The notes under the pieces were generated by a model, which saw only the letters and a program-made list of their open reading frames with translations, did not search any database and was not told where the DNA came from. Made by a program: the position numbers and the translations under genes. From Brevundimonas sp. (GTDB taxonomy: Bacteria > Pseudomonadota > Alphaproteobacteria > Caulobacterales > Caulobacteraceae), in the NCBI RefSeq assembly GCF_030682035.1, contig NZ_JAUXQZ010000039.1, positions 1-32,986 of the forward strand: a stretch of 32,986 nucleotides of DNA. The letters run 5' to 3'. Position 1 is the first letter of the stretch, and every line of letters starts with the position of its first letter. This document shows positions 16,478-25,098 of this stretch, in pieces.

Positions 16478-19099
16478 TCATGACGCGGCCTCTGCCACGG
16501 CCAGCGGCGCCTCGCCCATCACTTCGGCGACCAGTGTCTCCTCGTCGAAGCCATAGGCCGAAGCGTCCAGGATCATCTCCGCCGCCTGTCCGCCGCCGAC
16601 CCGCTCGCGACCGATCTGAACCAGAACCGGCACGCAGAAGGGCGACGGCCGCTCCAGCGGCACATGTTTGATCTGACCCCGTATCCGCCCGAGAAGCTGC
16701 CCCAGCCGCGCCACGTCCAGCAGGCCCGCGGCCGCGTCGGCGCGGGCGGTCTTCAGCAACAGGTGATCGGGTTGATGCCGGCGCAGCACGTCGTAGATCA
16801 GGTCGGTCGAAAAGGTCACTTGCCGGCCAGTCCTCTCATTGCCGGGCTGGCGCTTCTCGATCAGGCCCGAGATCAGGGCGCAGTTGCGGAAGCTGCGCTT
16901 CATCATAAAGCTCTCCTCCAGCCAGCTCTCCAGATCGTCGCCCAGCATGTCGGGCTCGAACAGGGCGTCAAGGTCGAGCCCGTCCATCGGCTTGATCGAC
17001 CAGATGGCCAGCGAATAGTCAGTAACGACGAAGCCCAGCGGACCGACGCCCAGCCGGTCCAGCCGCCGCGTCAGCAGCATGCACAGGGTCCCGTGCGCCA
17101 GCCCGCCCTCGAACGGGTAGGCGACCAGGAAATGGCGGCTGCCACGCGGGAAGGTCTCGACCAGCAGGGTCCCGGCGTCCGGGATGACCGAACGGGTCTC
17201 CTGCAGCTCCAGCCATTCCTGCACGTCGGGCGGCAGGACGCGCCAGTGGTCGCGGTCCTGGATCATGGCCCGCACCCGACTGGCCAGTGAAGTCGACATG
17301 GGGAATTTCGACCCGCCCCACGACGGGATCTTCGGGTCCTTGTCCTGCGCATGGGTGACGAGCGCGTCCATGCCGTTGATGCCCTGAAAGGCCCAGACCT
17401 GTCCGGCGAAGACGAAGGTGTCGCCGGGGGACATCTGTTCGAAATAGGTCTCCTCGGCCTCACCGACCTTGCGCCCGCCGGTCAGCTGTTTCGATGCGCC
17501 TCCGCGGCGGGAGGCGATGCGCACATTGAGGGTCGCCGCCGCCACAATGGTCCCGACATTCATCCGGTGCCGCTGGGCCGTCTGGGCGTTGCGGACCTTC
17601 CATTTGCCGTCCTGCGTCCGGACGATCCGCGCGAACCGCTCATAGGTGCGAAGCGCATAGCCGCCCGTGGCGACCAGATCGACCACCTCCTCGAACTGCT
17701 CGTAGGTCAGGCCGCGATAGGGGCCGCAGCCGGTGACCTCCGTATACAGATCATCCAGTGTGAAGGGCTCGGAACAGGCACATCCCATGACGTGCTGGGC
17801 CAGCGTATCGAGCGTCCCCGTATGCACCGGCTCCCAGTCGAACGCGTTCTCGGCCACGGCCTCGCGCGCCGCCTGGCACTCCAGCATCTCGAACCGGCTG
17901 GCGGGCACCATCAGGGCGCGGGACGGCTCGTCCAGCCGGTGGTTGGCCCGGCCGATCCGCTGCACCAGCCGCGAGGCGCCCTTGGGCGCCGCCAGCTGGA
18001 TCACCAGATCGACGTCGCCCCAGTCGATGCCGAGGTCCAGCGTCGAAGTGCAGACCACGGCCCGCAGCTCGCCCCGCGCCATCGCCGCCTCGACCTTGCG
18101 CCGCTGCTCCGCCGCCAGCGAGCCATGGTGCAGGGCGATCGGCAGGTCGTCGTCATTGATGGCCCACAGGGACTGGAACACGAACTCTGCCTGCCAGCGG
18201 GTATTGACGAAGATCAGCGTCATGCCTGAGCGGCGGAGGGCGTCATAGACTTCCGGGATCGCGTGCTGCCCGGTGTGCCCCGCCCAAGGCACCTTGCCCT
18301 CGCTGACCAGTACATCGACCACCGGCGGGGCGCCGGGGTCGCCGCGGACGATGGTGACCTGTTCTCCCCCCGCCGGGGGGAGGGGACCATGCGAAGCATG
18401 GTGAGGGGGGCCGGCCCCCTCTAACGCTTCGCGGTCCCCCTCCCCCGATGGAGGAGGAATGCCCGGCCTCAGCCAGTCCGCGATCATCTCCGGATCGTCC
18501 ACCGTCGCCGACAGCGCCACGCGCCGCATCCCCGGCGTGAACTGCTGCAGCCGCCCCAGACCCAGCGATAGCAGATCCCCCCGCTTGCCGCTCCAGATCG
18601 CGTGCACCTCGTCCAGCACGACGCATTTCAGGTCGGCGAAATAGGCCCGCGCGCCATCCCAGGCGCAGAACAGGGCCAGCTGCTCGGGCGTGGTCAGCAG
18701 GATGTCGGGCGGGTTCTCGCGCTGCCGCGCCTTCTTCGACTGTTTCGTATCCCCGGTCCGGCTCTCGACATGGATGTTCAGCCCGATCTCGCGGATCGGC
18801 GTCATCAGGTTGCGCTCGACGTCGGTGGTCAGCGCCTTGAGCGGCGACAGGTAGAGGGTGTGCACCCCCGAGCCGGGTCCGAACTCCGGCCTCGGCCCGC
18901 GCTCCGCCAGTTCGACCAAAGACGGCAGGAAACCGGCCAGCGTCTTGCCGCCGCCGGTCGGCGCGACCAGCAGGGCGTGCGACCCGGCCTCAGCCGCCGC
19001 GATCATCTCCAGCTGGTGCCTGCGAGGCGACCAGCCGCGCGAGGCGAACCAGTCGGCGAAGAGCGGCGAAAGCGTTGCGAGGGCGGGGGGCGGCGTCAC
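16478..19099 (-). CDS. Lhr-type DEXH-box helicase, ligase-associated DNA damage response
   Basis: An 873-residue superfamily 2 helicase. Walker A is APTGGGKT at residues 46-53, motif II is DEVH at 163-166, motif III is ALSATVDDP, and the second RecA domain has TLIFVNTRWQAEF and the motif VI region RLVQRIGRANHR. The C-terminal half has the winged-helix and beta-barrel features of the Lhr core, ending in a DUF4 45-type block (DASAYGFDEETLVAEVMG). Proteins of this group move 3'-5' on DNA and pair with PdeM, an exonuclease and a ligase. The start is GTG at 19099, which gives an N-terminus (SPLFADWFASRGWSPRRHQ) like the family's. Residues about 213-246 are an insertion encoded by an inverted repeat. 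Confidence 0.93.
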   Translation of the reverse strand: MTPPPALATLSPLFADWFASRGWSPRRHQLEMIAAAEAGSHALLVAPTGGGKTLAGFLPSLVELAERGPRPEFGPGSGVHTLYLSPLKALTTDVERNLMTPIREIGLNIHVESRTGDTKQSKKARQRENPPDILLTTPEQLALFCAWDGARAYFADLKCVVLDEVHAIWSGKRGDLLSLGLGRLQQFTPGMRRVALSATVDDPEMIADWLRPGIPPPSGEGDREALEGAGPPHHASHGPLPPAGGEQVTIVRGDPGAPPVVDVLVSEGKVPWAGHTGQHAIPEVYDALRRSGMTLIFVNTRWQAEFVFQSLWAINDDDLPIALHHGSLAAEQRRKVEAAMARGELRAVVCTSTLDLGIDWGDVDLVIQLAAPKGASRLVQRIGRANHRLDEPSRALMVPASRFEMLECQAAREAVAENAFDWEPVHTGTLDTLAQHVMGCACSEPFTLDDLYTEVTGCGPYRGLTYEQFEEVVDLVATGGYALRTYERFARIVRTQDGKWKVRNAQTAQRHRMNVGTIVAAATLNVRIASRRGGASKQLTGGRKVGEAEETYFEQMSPGDTFVFAGQVWAFQGINGMDALVTHAQDKDPKIPSWGGSKFPMSTSLASRVRAMIQDRDHWRVLPPDVQEWLELQETRSVIPDAGTLLVETFPRGSRHFLVAYPFEGGLAHGTLCMLLTRRLDRLGVGPLGFVVTDYSLAIWSIKPMDGLDLDALFEPDMLGDDLESWLEESFMMKRSFRNCALISGLIEKRQPGNERTGRQVTFSTDLIYDVLRRHQPDHLLLKTARADAAAGLLDVARLGQLLGRIRGQIKHVPLERPSPFCVPVLVQIGRERVGGGQAAEMILDASAYGFDEETLVAEVMGEAPLAVAEAAS
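18364..18457. repeat. Inverted-repeat element inserted in frame in the Lhr helicase gene
   Basis: The left side has CTCCCCCC-GCC-GGGGGGAG (18364-18382) and a perfect ACCATGC-GAA-GCATGGT hairpin (18386-18402). The right side, read on the other strand, repeats this plan less perfectly: a C-rich/G-rich outer stem and an inner GCGAAGCG tip. The halves meet at a CCGG centre, giving an imperfect inverted repeat of about 94 bases. Read on the minus strand it encodes a Pro/Gly-rich stretch (PPPSGEGDREALEG, PPHHASHGPLPPAGGEQ) between DWLRPG and VTIVRGDPGAPP, and it does not interrupt the frame. The plan matches the element at 16311-16462. Confidence 0.75.
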
Positions 19100-19157
19100 A
19101 TCGCGCCTATAGCATGTTCCCGTTCCGTTTCACGTCCTGAACGGCTATCTATTGGTC

Positions 19158-22022
19158 GTGTCCGTCGACTCCCTCACATCTTCCGCCCTCCTGACCGGCG
19201 CCGAGCCGTGGCTGGTCCTGCCGCCGGCGCTGGCCATTCCGCCGGGTGCGGGCGCGATCTGCGACGCCGACGGTCCACGCAAGATCGGGCGGGGCGCGGC
19301 CGAGGGGGCCTTCACCGCCGGCCCGGTCATGGTCGCCCACGCCAGCCTGACCGCGCGCCGCCTCGGCCTCGCCCCGCCGCCGCGCTCGGCGGATCTGCTG
19401 GACGTGCTGGAGCTGTTCGCCTTCGTCCGCCCTTCCCGCTTCTGCGCCCCCTCGCCCAGCGGTCTGGCCCTCGCCATGGGCATGAGCGAACCCAAGGGCG
19501 CCGAGGCCCAGGCACAGGCCCTGATGGACGCCGCCTCTGGCCTGCTGAAGGAACTGGCCGACCCAGCCTACCCCCTGCGCGAGGACGCCTTCACCCTCGC
19601 CGAGACCTTGGGCCGCGCCGGCTGGTCGTGGGCGTGGCGCGCGTCGGGCGCCCTGCAGCACCAGCCGGTCCGCGACCGCAATCATCGCGGCAGCGGGCTC
19701 GACGTCTGGTCCCGCCTGCCGGAATGGGAGGACGAGGCCCCGCGCGGCGAGGCCGGCTCCGCCCCCGTCGATTCCGAATCCGCCCGCATCCGGCTGGAGA
19801 AACTGCTGCAGGCCTCGGGCCTCGACGAGACCCGCCCGACCCAGTCCGACTACGCCGCCGAGGTCGCCTTCGCCTTCTCGCCGCGCAATGAAGAGGGTCG
19901 TCCGCGCGTGCTGCTGGCCGAGGCCGGCACGGGCACGGGCAAGACCCTCGGCTACCTCGCCCCCGCCAGCCTGTGGGCCGAGCGCAATCAGGGCGCCGCC
20001 TGGGTCTCGACCTACACCCGCGCCCTGCAGCGCCAGATCGACCGCGAGAGCGCCGCCCTGTGGCCCGACCCGGTCGAGCGGAAAAAGAAAACCGTCGTCC
20101 GCAAGGGACGCGAAAACTACCTCTGCCTGCTGAACCTGCAGGAGATGGTGCAGGCGGCCCAGCTGGGGAACGGCGACCTGATCGGCATGGCTTTGGCCAG
20201 CCGATGGGCCATGCATTCGCGCGACGGCGACATGACCGGGGGCGACTATCCCGGCTGGCTGCCCGGCCTGTTCGCGACGGGCCCCAGCCATCAAGCCAGC
20301 GCCGCCAATCTGGTCGACCGGCGCGGCGAATGCGTCCACGCCGCCTGCCCCCACTACCGGACCTGTTTCGTCGAGAAGACCATTCGCGCCAGCCGCCGGG
20401 CCGATCTGGTCGTGGCCAACCACGCCCTGGTCATGACCCAGGCCGCCTTCGACGGCGCCCGGTCGGCGCGCGGGCTGAAACAGGACGGCGAGACGGCCGC
20501 CCTGAAGCGAATCGTCTTCGACGAGGGCCACCATCTGTTCGACGCTGCCGACAGCGCCTTCTCGGCCTGCCTGTCCGGTCAGGAGGCCGCCGAGCTGCGC
20601 CGCTGGCTGCGCGGGCCTGAGGGGCGCAGCCGTCGCGGGCGCGGCCTGGAACAGCGGCTGGGCGACCTGTGCGCTGACAACGAAGCCGCGACCAAGGCGC
20701 TACAGGACGCCGTCCGCGCCGCCGCCCAGCTGCCGGGTGAAGGCGTGTCGGGCCGCATCGCCCCGGCCTCGGGCGAGGTCAATCCGGTCGGGCCGATTGA
20801 ACGCTTCCTGCTCGCCGCGCTGGAACAGCTCCGTGCACGGACCAGCGAGAACGCTTCGGGCAGCGGCGTCGAGTTCGGCATGGAATGTTCGCTGCGCCCG
20901 GTTACCGAGCCGGTTCTCGAGGCTGCGCGCGAGGCCGCCCAAGCCCTGGCCGCAGTCGAGGCGCCGCTGCTGGCCCTGTCCCGCCATCTGGAGGACATCC
21001 TCGACGACGAGGCGTCCGAACTGGACGGCGCGTCCCGGGCGCGCATCGAGGGCGCGCTGCGCGGTCTTGACCGGCGGGCCCGCATGACCCTGCCCGGCTG
21101 GCGCTCCATGCTGGCGGCGCTGGAGGTGCCGTCCGACGAGCCCGATCCCGATTTCCTCGACTGGCTATCCGCCGAAGCGGCGTTCGGCCGCATCATGGAC
21201 GTGGCCCTGCGCCGCCACTGGATCGACCCGACCGTGCCGCTGGAGGCGGCCGTGATCATGCCGGCGCACGGGGTGTTGGTGACCAGCGCCACCCTGTCCG
21301 ATCCGAACTCGGATGATCCGTTCGACATGGCCCGGCTCCGCACCGGCTCGGCCCGTCTGATTGAGCCCGCGCGGACGCTGAAGGTCGAGAGCCCGTTCGA
21401 CTATGCGGCCAACAGCCGCGTCATCGTCGTCAACGACCTGATCAAGGACGACCCGCGCCAGACGGCGGCCGCCATGCGAGAGTTGTTCCTCGCCGCCGGC
21501 GGCGGTGGGCTCGGCCTCTTCACGGCCATACGACGGCTGAAGGCGGTCTATGAGCGGCTCGGGCCGGACCTCGCCAAGGCAGGCATCCCCCTCTACGCCC
21601 AGCACGTCGACCCGCTGGAGGTAGGGGCGCTGGTGGATGTGTTCCGCGCCGAACAGGACAGCTGTTTGTTAGGTACCGATGCTGTCCGGGACGGCGTCGA
21701 TGTGCCGGGTCGCTCATTGCGTATCCTCGCCTTCGACCGGGTGCCGTGGCCGCGCCCCGACCTGCTCCACAAGGCGCGCCGCCTGCGCTTCGGCGGCGAG
21801 GGCGCAGGGGGGCGCAATTTTGACGACGCCCTGGCCCGCGCGAAGATGGCGCAGGCCTTCGGCCGTTTGATCCGCCGCGCCGACGACAAGGGCGTCTTCG
21901 TCATGCTGGACGCCGCCGCACCGACCCGCCTGTTCGCCAGTCTGCCGCCGGGGACCGAGGTGCAGCGCATGGGACTGGCTGAAGCCGTGGAGCAGGTTGG
22001 CGCTTTCCTCAAGGCAGACTAG
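19158..22022 (+). CDS. DinG/XPD-type Fe-S ATP-dependent DNA helicase
   Basis: A 954-residue superfamily 2 helicase. Walker A is GTGTGKT with K262; C323, C392, C397 and C403 fit the four ligands of a 4Fe-4S cluster (CVHAACPHYRTC); motif II is DEGH at 455-458; later motifs are VTSATLSDP, GLGLFTAIRRL, GVDVPGRSLRILAFDRVPWPRPD and AQAFGRLIRRADDKGVF. The 250 residues before Walker A resemble the degenerate exonuclease-like region seen in alphaproteobacterial DinG-like proteins (VMVAHASLTARRLGL, LDVLELFAFVRPSRFC); I see no intact DEDD acid set. Family members unwind DNA 5'-3' in repair. Start GTG at 19158 or TTG at 19152; neither has a good ribosome site. It is divergent from the Lhr gene (58 bases between starts). 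Confidence 0.9.
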   Translation: MSVDSLTSSALLTGAEPWLVLPPALAIPPGAGAICDADGPRKIGRGAAEGAFTAGPVMVAHASLTARRLGLAPPPRSADLLDVLELFAFVRPSRFCAPSPSGLALAMGMSEPKGAEAQAQALMDAASGLLKELADPAYPLREDAFTLAETLGRAGWSWAWRASGALQHQPVRDRNHRGSGLDVWSRLPEWEDEAPRGEAGSAPVDSESARIRLEKLLQASGLDETRPTQSDYAAEVAFAFSPRNEEGRPRVLLAEAGTGTGKTLGYLAPASLWAERNQGAAWVSTYTRALQRQIDRESAALWPDPVERKKKTVVRKGRENYLCLLNLQEMVQAAQLGNGDLIGMALASRWAMHSRDGDMTGGDYPGWLPGLFATGPSHQASAANLVDRRGECVHAACPHYRTCFVEKTIRASRRADLVVANHALVMTQAAFDGARSARGLKQDGETAALKRIVFDEGHHLFDAADSAFSACLSGQEAAELRRWLRGPEGRSRRGRGLEQRLGDLCADNEAATKALQDAVRAAAQLPGEGVSGRIAPASGEVNPVGPIERFLLAALEQLRARTSENASGSGVEFGMECSLRPVTEPVLEAAREAAQALAAVEAPLLALSRHLEDILDDEASELDGASRARIEGALRGLDRRARMTLPGWRSMLAALEVPSDEPDPDFLDWLSAEAAFGRIMDVALRRHWIDPTVPLEAAVIMPAHGVLVTSATLSDPNSDDPFDMARLRTGSARLIEPARTLKVESPFDYAANSRVIVVNDLIKDDPRQTAAAMRELFLAAGGGGLGLFTAIRRLKAVYERLGPDLAKAGIPLYAQHVDPLEVGALVDVFRAEQDSCLLGTDAVRDGVDVPGRSLRILAFDRVPWPRPDLLHKARRLRFGGEGAGGRNFDDALARAKMAQAFGRLIRRADDKGVFVMLDAAAPTRLFASLPPGTEVQRMGLAEAVEQVGAFLKAD

Positions 22023-22032
22023 ACGGACCTGG

Positions 22033-23082
22033 ATGACCGATACGCACCCGACCCCGATCCGCCACCCCCGCCGCGGCCTCGCCGCGCCTTTTGTGATCGT
22101 CGGCCTGTTGCTGGCCGGCTGGACCGGCTGGTGGCTCTATCTGACCGACCAGATCGAGACCCGGCTCGAGGCCCGGGTCGAGGCCCTGCGCCAGGACGGC
22201 TGGACCATCACCCATGCCCGGGCGACCACCACCGGCTGGCCCTTCCGGGCGCGGGTGTCGATCTCGCACGCCGCGATCCTGGCCCCGTCCGGCCATGGCG
22301 TCGCCGCGCCGGAACTGGTGGCCGAGGCCAATGCCTACAATCCGGACCGCTGGGTGGTGATCGCCCCCGACGGCCTGACCCTGACCCGCGCCGGCAAGGG
22401 CAAGGTCGGGGTCGGCGGCGACGGCCTGCGCCTGAGCATCAGCCATCTGGGCGACCGGTTCCCTGATCTCAGGGCCGAGATGATCCGCCCGACCTTCACC
22501 GCCCACGGCGACGCCGAACCCTTCCCCATCGCCTCGGCTGAGCGGATCCAGCTGGAGACCCGCCCGCACCTGACCGACGGCCAGGCCTCGACCGACGAGA
22601 TGGATGTGCTGTTCCGCCTGGTCGAGGCGCGCGGCCGCCCCGGCGGTCCGGTCGAGGGGGCGACGCGTCAGGGCCGGCTCAGCGCCGATATCGAGGCCAC
22701 CATTGTCGGCGCCAGCCGCCTGCGGGGCATGGATTCCGCCGGGGTCTTCTCCGCCTGGACCGCCGCGGGCGGCCGGTTCACCGCTGTCCGGGGCCGTCTG
22801 AAAGCCGGAGACAGCACCGCCGTCATCTCGAGCGACGCCCTGTCGGCCGGACGCGACGGACGGCTGCAAGGGTCTCTGGCCCTGACCGCAGAGAAGCCGA
22901 TGGCCGCCATCTCCGGCCTGGCGGGGTCGCGCTCCGGCGCGGTTAATCGCCTCGGCGCGGCCGGCGCTGCAGCGGCCACGGCGGCCTCGGGCGAGCGCGG
23001 CGTCGATCTGGTCGTCCAGTTCCGCGACGGCCGCACGTGGTTGGGGCCCTTCGCCCTGGCCCCGGCGCCGCGGCTGTTCTGA
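22033..23082 (+). CDS. DUF2125 domain-containing protein
   Basis: A 349-residue protein with an N-terminal membrane helix (about residues 17-38, FVIVGLLLAGWTGWWLY) that may be a signal anchor, then a long domain of repeated strands. The block EALRQDGWTITHARATTTGWPFRARVSI matches the start of DUF2125, an alphaproteobacterial family of unknown function thought to be exported. Later strands (PDGLTLTRAGKGKVGVGGDG; RIQLETRPHL; GRFTAVRGRLKAGD) fit an extended beta structure. The ATG at 22033 lies ten bases after the helicase stop, and the stop overlaps the next gene as TGATG, so the run from dinG to hisC is likely one transcript. Confidence 0.85.
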   Translation: MTDTHPTPIRHPRRGLAAPFVIVGLLLAGWTGWWLYLTDQIETRLEARVEALRQDGWTITHARATTTGWPFRARVSISHAAILAPSGHGVAAPELVAEANAYNPDRWVVIAPDGLTLTRAGKGKVGVGGDGLRLSISHLGDRFPDLRAEMIRPTFTAHGDAEPFPIASAERIQLETRPHLTDGQASTDEMDVLFRLVEARGRPGGPVEGATRQGRLSADIEATIVGASRLRGMDSAGVFSAWTAAGGRFTAVRGRLKAGDSTAVISSDALSAGRDGRLQGSLALTAEKPMAAISGLAGSRSGAVNRLGAAGAAAATAASGERGVDLVVQFRDGRTWLGPFALAPAPRLF

Positions 23083-23777
23083 TGCCGTCGGCGCTCCTGA
23101 GCGAGCCTGAAGTCGATGCCGAACGACTGGCTCTGGACCGGGCCGTGGCCGAGGCCGTGCGCCGGCGGATCGTCACCGGCCCGCGCCCGACCCCGGACGC
23201 CGACTCCATCGCCCTGCGCGCGCTCTTGACCAGCCTGTCGAAAACCGGGACCGCCGCCGTCCGCGCCGTGCTGGGCCGGGTCGACGCCGCCACGGGCGCG
23301 CCGCTGGTCGTCTGGGGTTTGGCCAGTCAGGTCCTCGCCGCCGACCGCTTCGGCCTGACCACCCGCACTGCCGCCGAGCCTGAGCAGGCGCTGGCCGCCG
23401 TTCGCGAGGGCGGGCGCGCCCTGATGGACCTGACATCGGGCAAGGCTTGGTGGGGCCGGTTGCTGGCCGAGCCGGAATTGCGCGTGATCGCCGCCCTCCC
23501 CGACGACACCCACGGCCTGCCCCGCGCCCTGATGGTCCAGCAGGCCCAGCCCGGCCCGACCGGCGACGACCGCACCTTCTGGGCCACCGACAGCAAGGCC
23601 CCCGACGCCCGTATCGTCGCGACCCTCGGCGCCGCCGGCCTCGCCGCCAGCCCGCTGATCGCGGCGGGCGGCTTGAAGCTGTTCATGCTCGCGGGCTATG
23701 TGCAGGCCGAGGACGGGCGGCTCGCATCCGCGCCCGGCAGCCTTTCCGGCGTCATCGGCGCCGCCCCCCAGTTCTGA
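23082..23777 (+). CDS. Chorismate-mutase-like protein upstream of hisC (tentative)
   Basis: A 231-residue soluble protein without signal or membrane helix. Residues about 12-65 look like the helical hairpin of an AroQ-type chorismate mutase (RLALDRAVAEAVRRRIVTG and a later helix). The next 150 residues (AVREGGRALMDL, WWGRLLAEPELRVIAALPDD, DDRTFWATDS, AAGLAASPLIAAGGLKLFMLAGYV) resemble the C-terminal extension of alphaproteobacterial proteins annotated as chorismate mutase next to hisC. I cannot point to the full set of AroQ catalytic residues, so it may be inactive or something else. It overlaps the DUF2125 gene by one base and precedes hisC by eight. The context points to aromatic amino acid synthesis. 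Confidence 0.55.
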   Translation: MPSALLSEPEVDAERLALDRAVAEAVRRRIVTGPRPTPDADSIALRALLTSLSKTGTAAVRAVLGRVDAATGAPLVVWGLASQVLAADRFGLTTRTAAEPEQALAAVREGGRALMDLTSGKAWWGRLLAEPELRVIAALPDDTHGLPRALMVQQAQPGPTGDDRTFWATDSKAPDARIVATLGAAGLAASPLIAAGGLKLFMLAGYVQAEDGRLASAPGSLSGVIGAAPQF

Positions 23778-23785
23778 AAGCGCCC

Positions 23786-24877
23786 ATGACCGACGCCCCC
23801 GCTCCGAAGCCCGGCATTCTCGACATCGCCCCCTATGTCGGCGGCAAGTCGCGCATCGAGGGCGTGGCCGAGCCGATGAAGCTGTCCTCCAACGAGAACG
23901 CTTTGGGCGCCGGCGAGAAGGCGCGCGAGGCGTTTCAGGCCGCGGCAGCCAACATCCACATGTACCCCGACGGCCGGGCCATGAAGCTGCGCGACGCGGT
24001 GGCCGAACACCACGGGCTGGAGCCCGAACGGCTGATCTTCGGCAACGGCTCGGACGAGGTCTTCGCCCTGCTCAACCAGACCTATCTCACCGCCGGCGAT
24101 AATATCGTCAGCGGCAAATACGGCTTTCTCGCCTATCGCATCAGCGCCCTGGCCAATGAGGCCTCGGTCAAACTGGCGCCCGAGCCCGACTTCCGCCTGA
24201 CGCCCGACGCGATCCTCGCCGAGGTCGATGACCGGACCCGCATCGTCTACGTCTCCAGCCCGTCGAACCCCACCGGCAGCTACAACACCGCCGAGGAGAT
24301 CCGCCGTCTGCATGAGGCTCTCCCGCCGCAGGTCCTGCTGGTCATTGACGAGGCCTATGCCGAATTCGTCGCCGAGCCCGACTGGGAGACCAGCTTCCCC
24401 CTCGCCCGCGACGCCGACAACATCGTCGTCACCCGCACCTTCTCCAAGATCCACGGCCTCGGCGGCCTGCGCATCGGCTTCGGCTATGCGCCGCTGAAGG
24501 TGGCCGAAGCGGTCGATCGCATCCGCCTCCCGTTCAACGTCTCGGTGCCCGGCATCGAGGCGGCCGTCGCCGCCCTTGGCGACGAGGCGCACCAGAAGGC
24601 CTCACGCGACCTGGTCCACGCATGGCGGCCGCGCCTGACCCAGGCCATCAAGGGCTTCGGCTTCGACGTCTTCCCCTCGGCGGGCAATTTCGTCCTCGTC
24701 CGCTTCCCGGATGAGACGCGCAACGCCGCGGCGGCCAACGACTATCTGAACTCAAAGGGCATCATCGTCCGCCCGGTCGGCGGCTACGGCCTGCCCGACT
24801 GCCTGCGCATCACCGTCGGGACCGAGGACCAGAACCGCGCGGTGATCGATGCGCTGAGCGAGTTCGCGGCGAGCTGA
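23786..24877 (+). CDS. hisC: Histidinol-phosphate aminotransferase
   Basis: A 363-residue PLP-dependent class II/fold-type I aminotransferase. KLSSNENALG is the N-terminal substrate block, YPDGRAMKLRDAVA and FGNGSDEVFALLNQ the cofactor region, SPSNPTGSYN the conserved Asn segment, VIDEAYAEF the Asp that holds the PLP nitrogen, and K221 in TFSKIHGLGGLRIGF the Schiff-base lysine. It converts imidazole-acetol phosphate to histidinol phosphate; in alphaproteobacteria such HisC copies often also transaminate prephenate or aromatic 2-oxo acids. The adjacent chorismate-mutase-like gene supports the second role, but tyrA, which often follows, is absent. Start ATG 23786. Confidence 0.92.
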   Translation: MTDAPAPKPGILDIAPYVGGKSRIEGVAEPMKLSSNENALGAGEKAREAFQAAAANIHMYPDGRAMKLRDAVAEHHGLEPERLIFGNGSDEVFALLNQTYLTAGDNIVSGKYGFLAYRISALANEASVKLAPEPDFRLTPDAILAEVDDRTRIVYVSSPSNPTGSYNTAEEIRRLHEALPPQVLLVIDEAYAEFVAEPDWETSFPLARDADNIVVTRTFSKIHGLGGLRIGFGYAPLKVAEAVDRIRLPFNVSVPGIEAAVAALGDEAHQKASRDLVHAWRPRLTQAIKGFGFDVFPSAGNFVLVRFPDETRNAAAANDYLNSKGIIVRPVGGYGLPDCLRITVGTEDQNRAVIDALSEFAAS

Positions 24878-25098
24878 TGGCAGGCGTCAGAGAACGACTG
24901 ATCCGTTTACATCCGGCGTGGTCCCTCGTTGTCTGTATCTGGTTGGCTGCAGCGGCACTGGCGCGTTCGGAAAACCGGGGTCAGGCTGCGTCAGGCGCAA
25001 CGCTCGGGACCTTCCTGCTTCTCGTCTATTGGGTCATCGGAGTGTGGTTTATCCGGCCCCGCCTGGCCCGACTCGACGCGCCCGCTACTGCCGCCTGA
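24877..25098 (+). CDS. Small two-helix membrane protein, unknown
   Basis: A 73-residue protein with two predicted membrane helices, about residues 13-30 (WSLVVCIWLAAAALA) and 41-59 (ATLGTFLLLVYWVIGVWF), separated by a short polar loop, with a basic C-terminus. The ATG at 24877 overlaps the hisC stop as TGATG, which supports coupled translation. Its end overlaps the convergent TIGR02186 gene by 14 bases. I do not recognise the family. Confidence 0.65.
   Translation: MAGVRERLIRLHPAWSLVVCIWLAAAALARSENRGQAASGATLGTFLLLVYWVIGVWFIRPRLARLDAPATAA

Noticed and set aside
19149..20534. 460-codon minus-strand frame opposite the DinG-type helicase
   Set aside because: A shadow frame: the plus strand has intact helicase motifs and the Fe-S cysteines.
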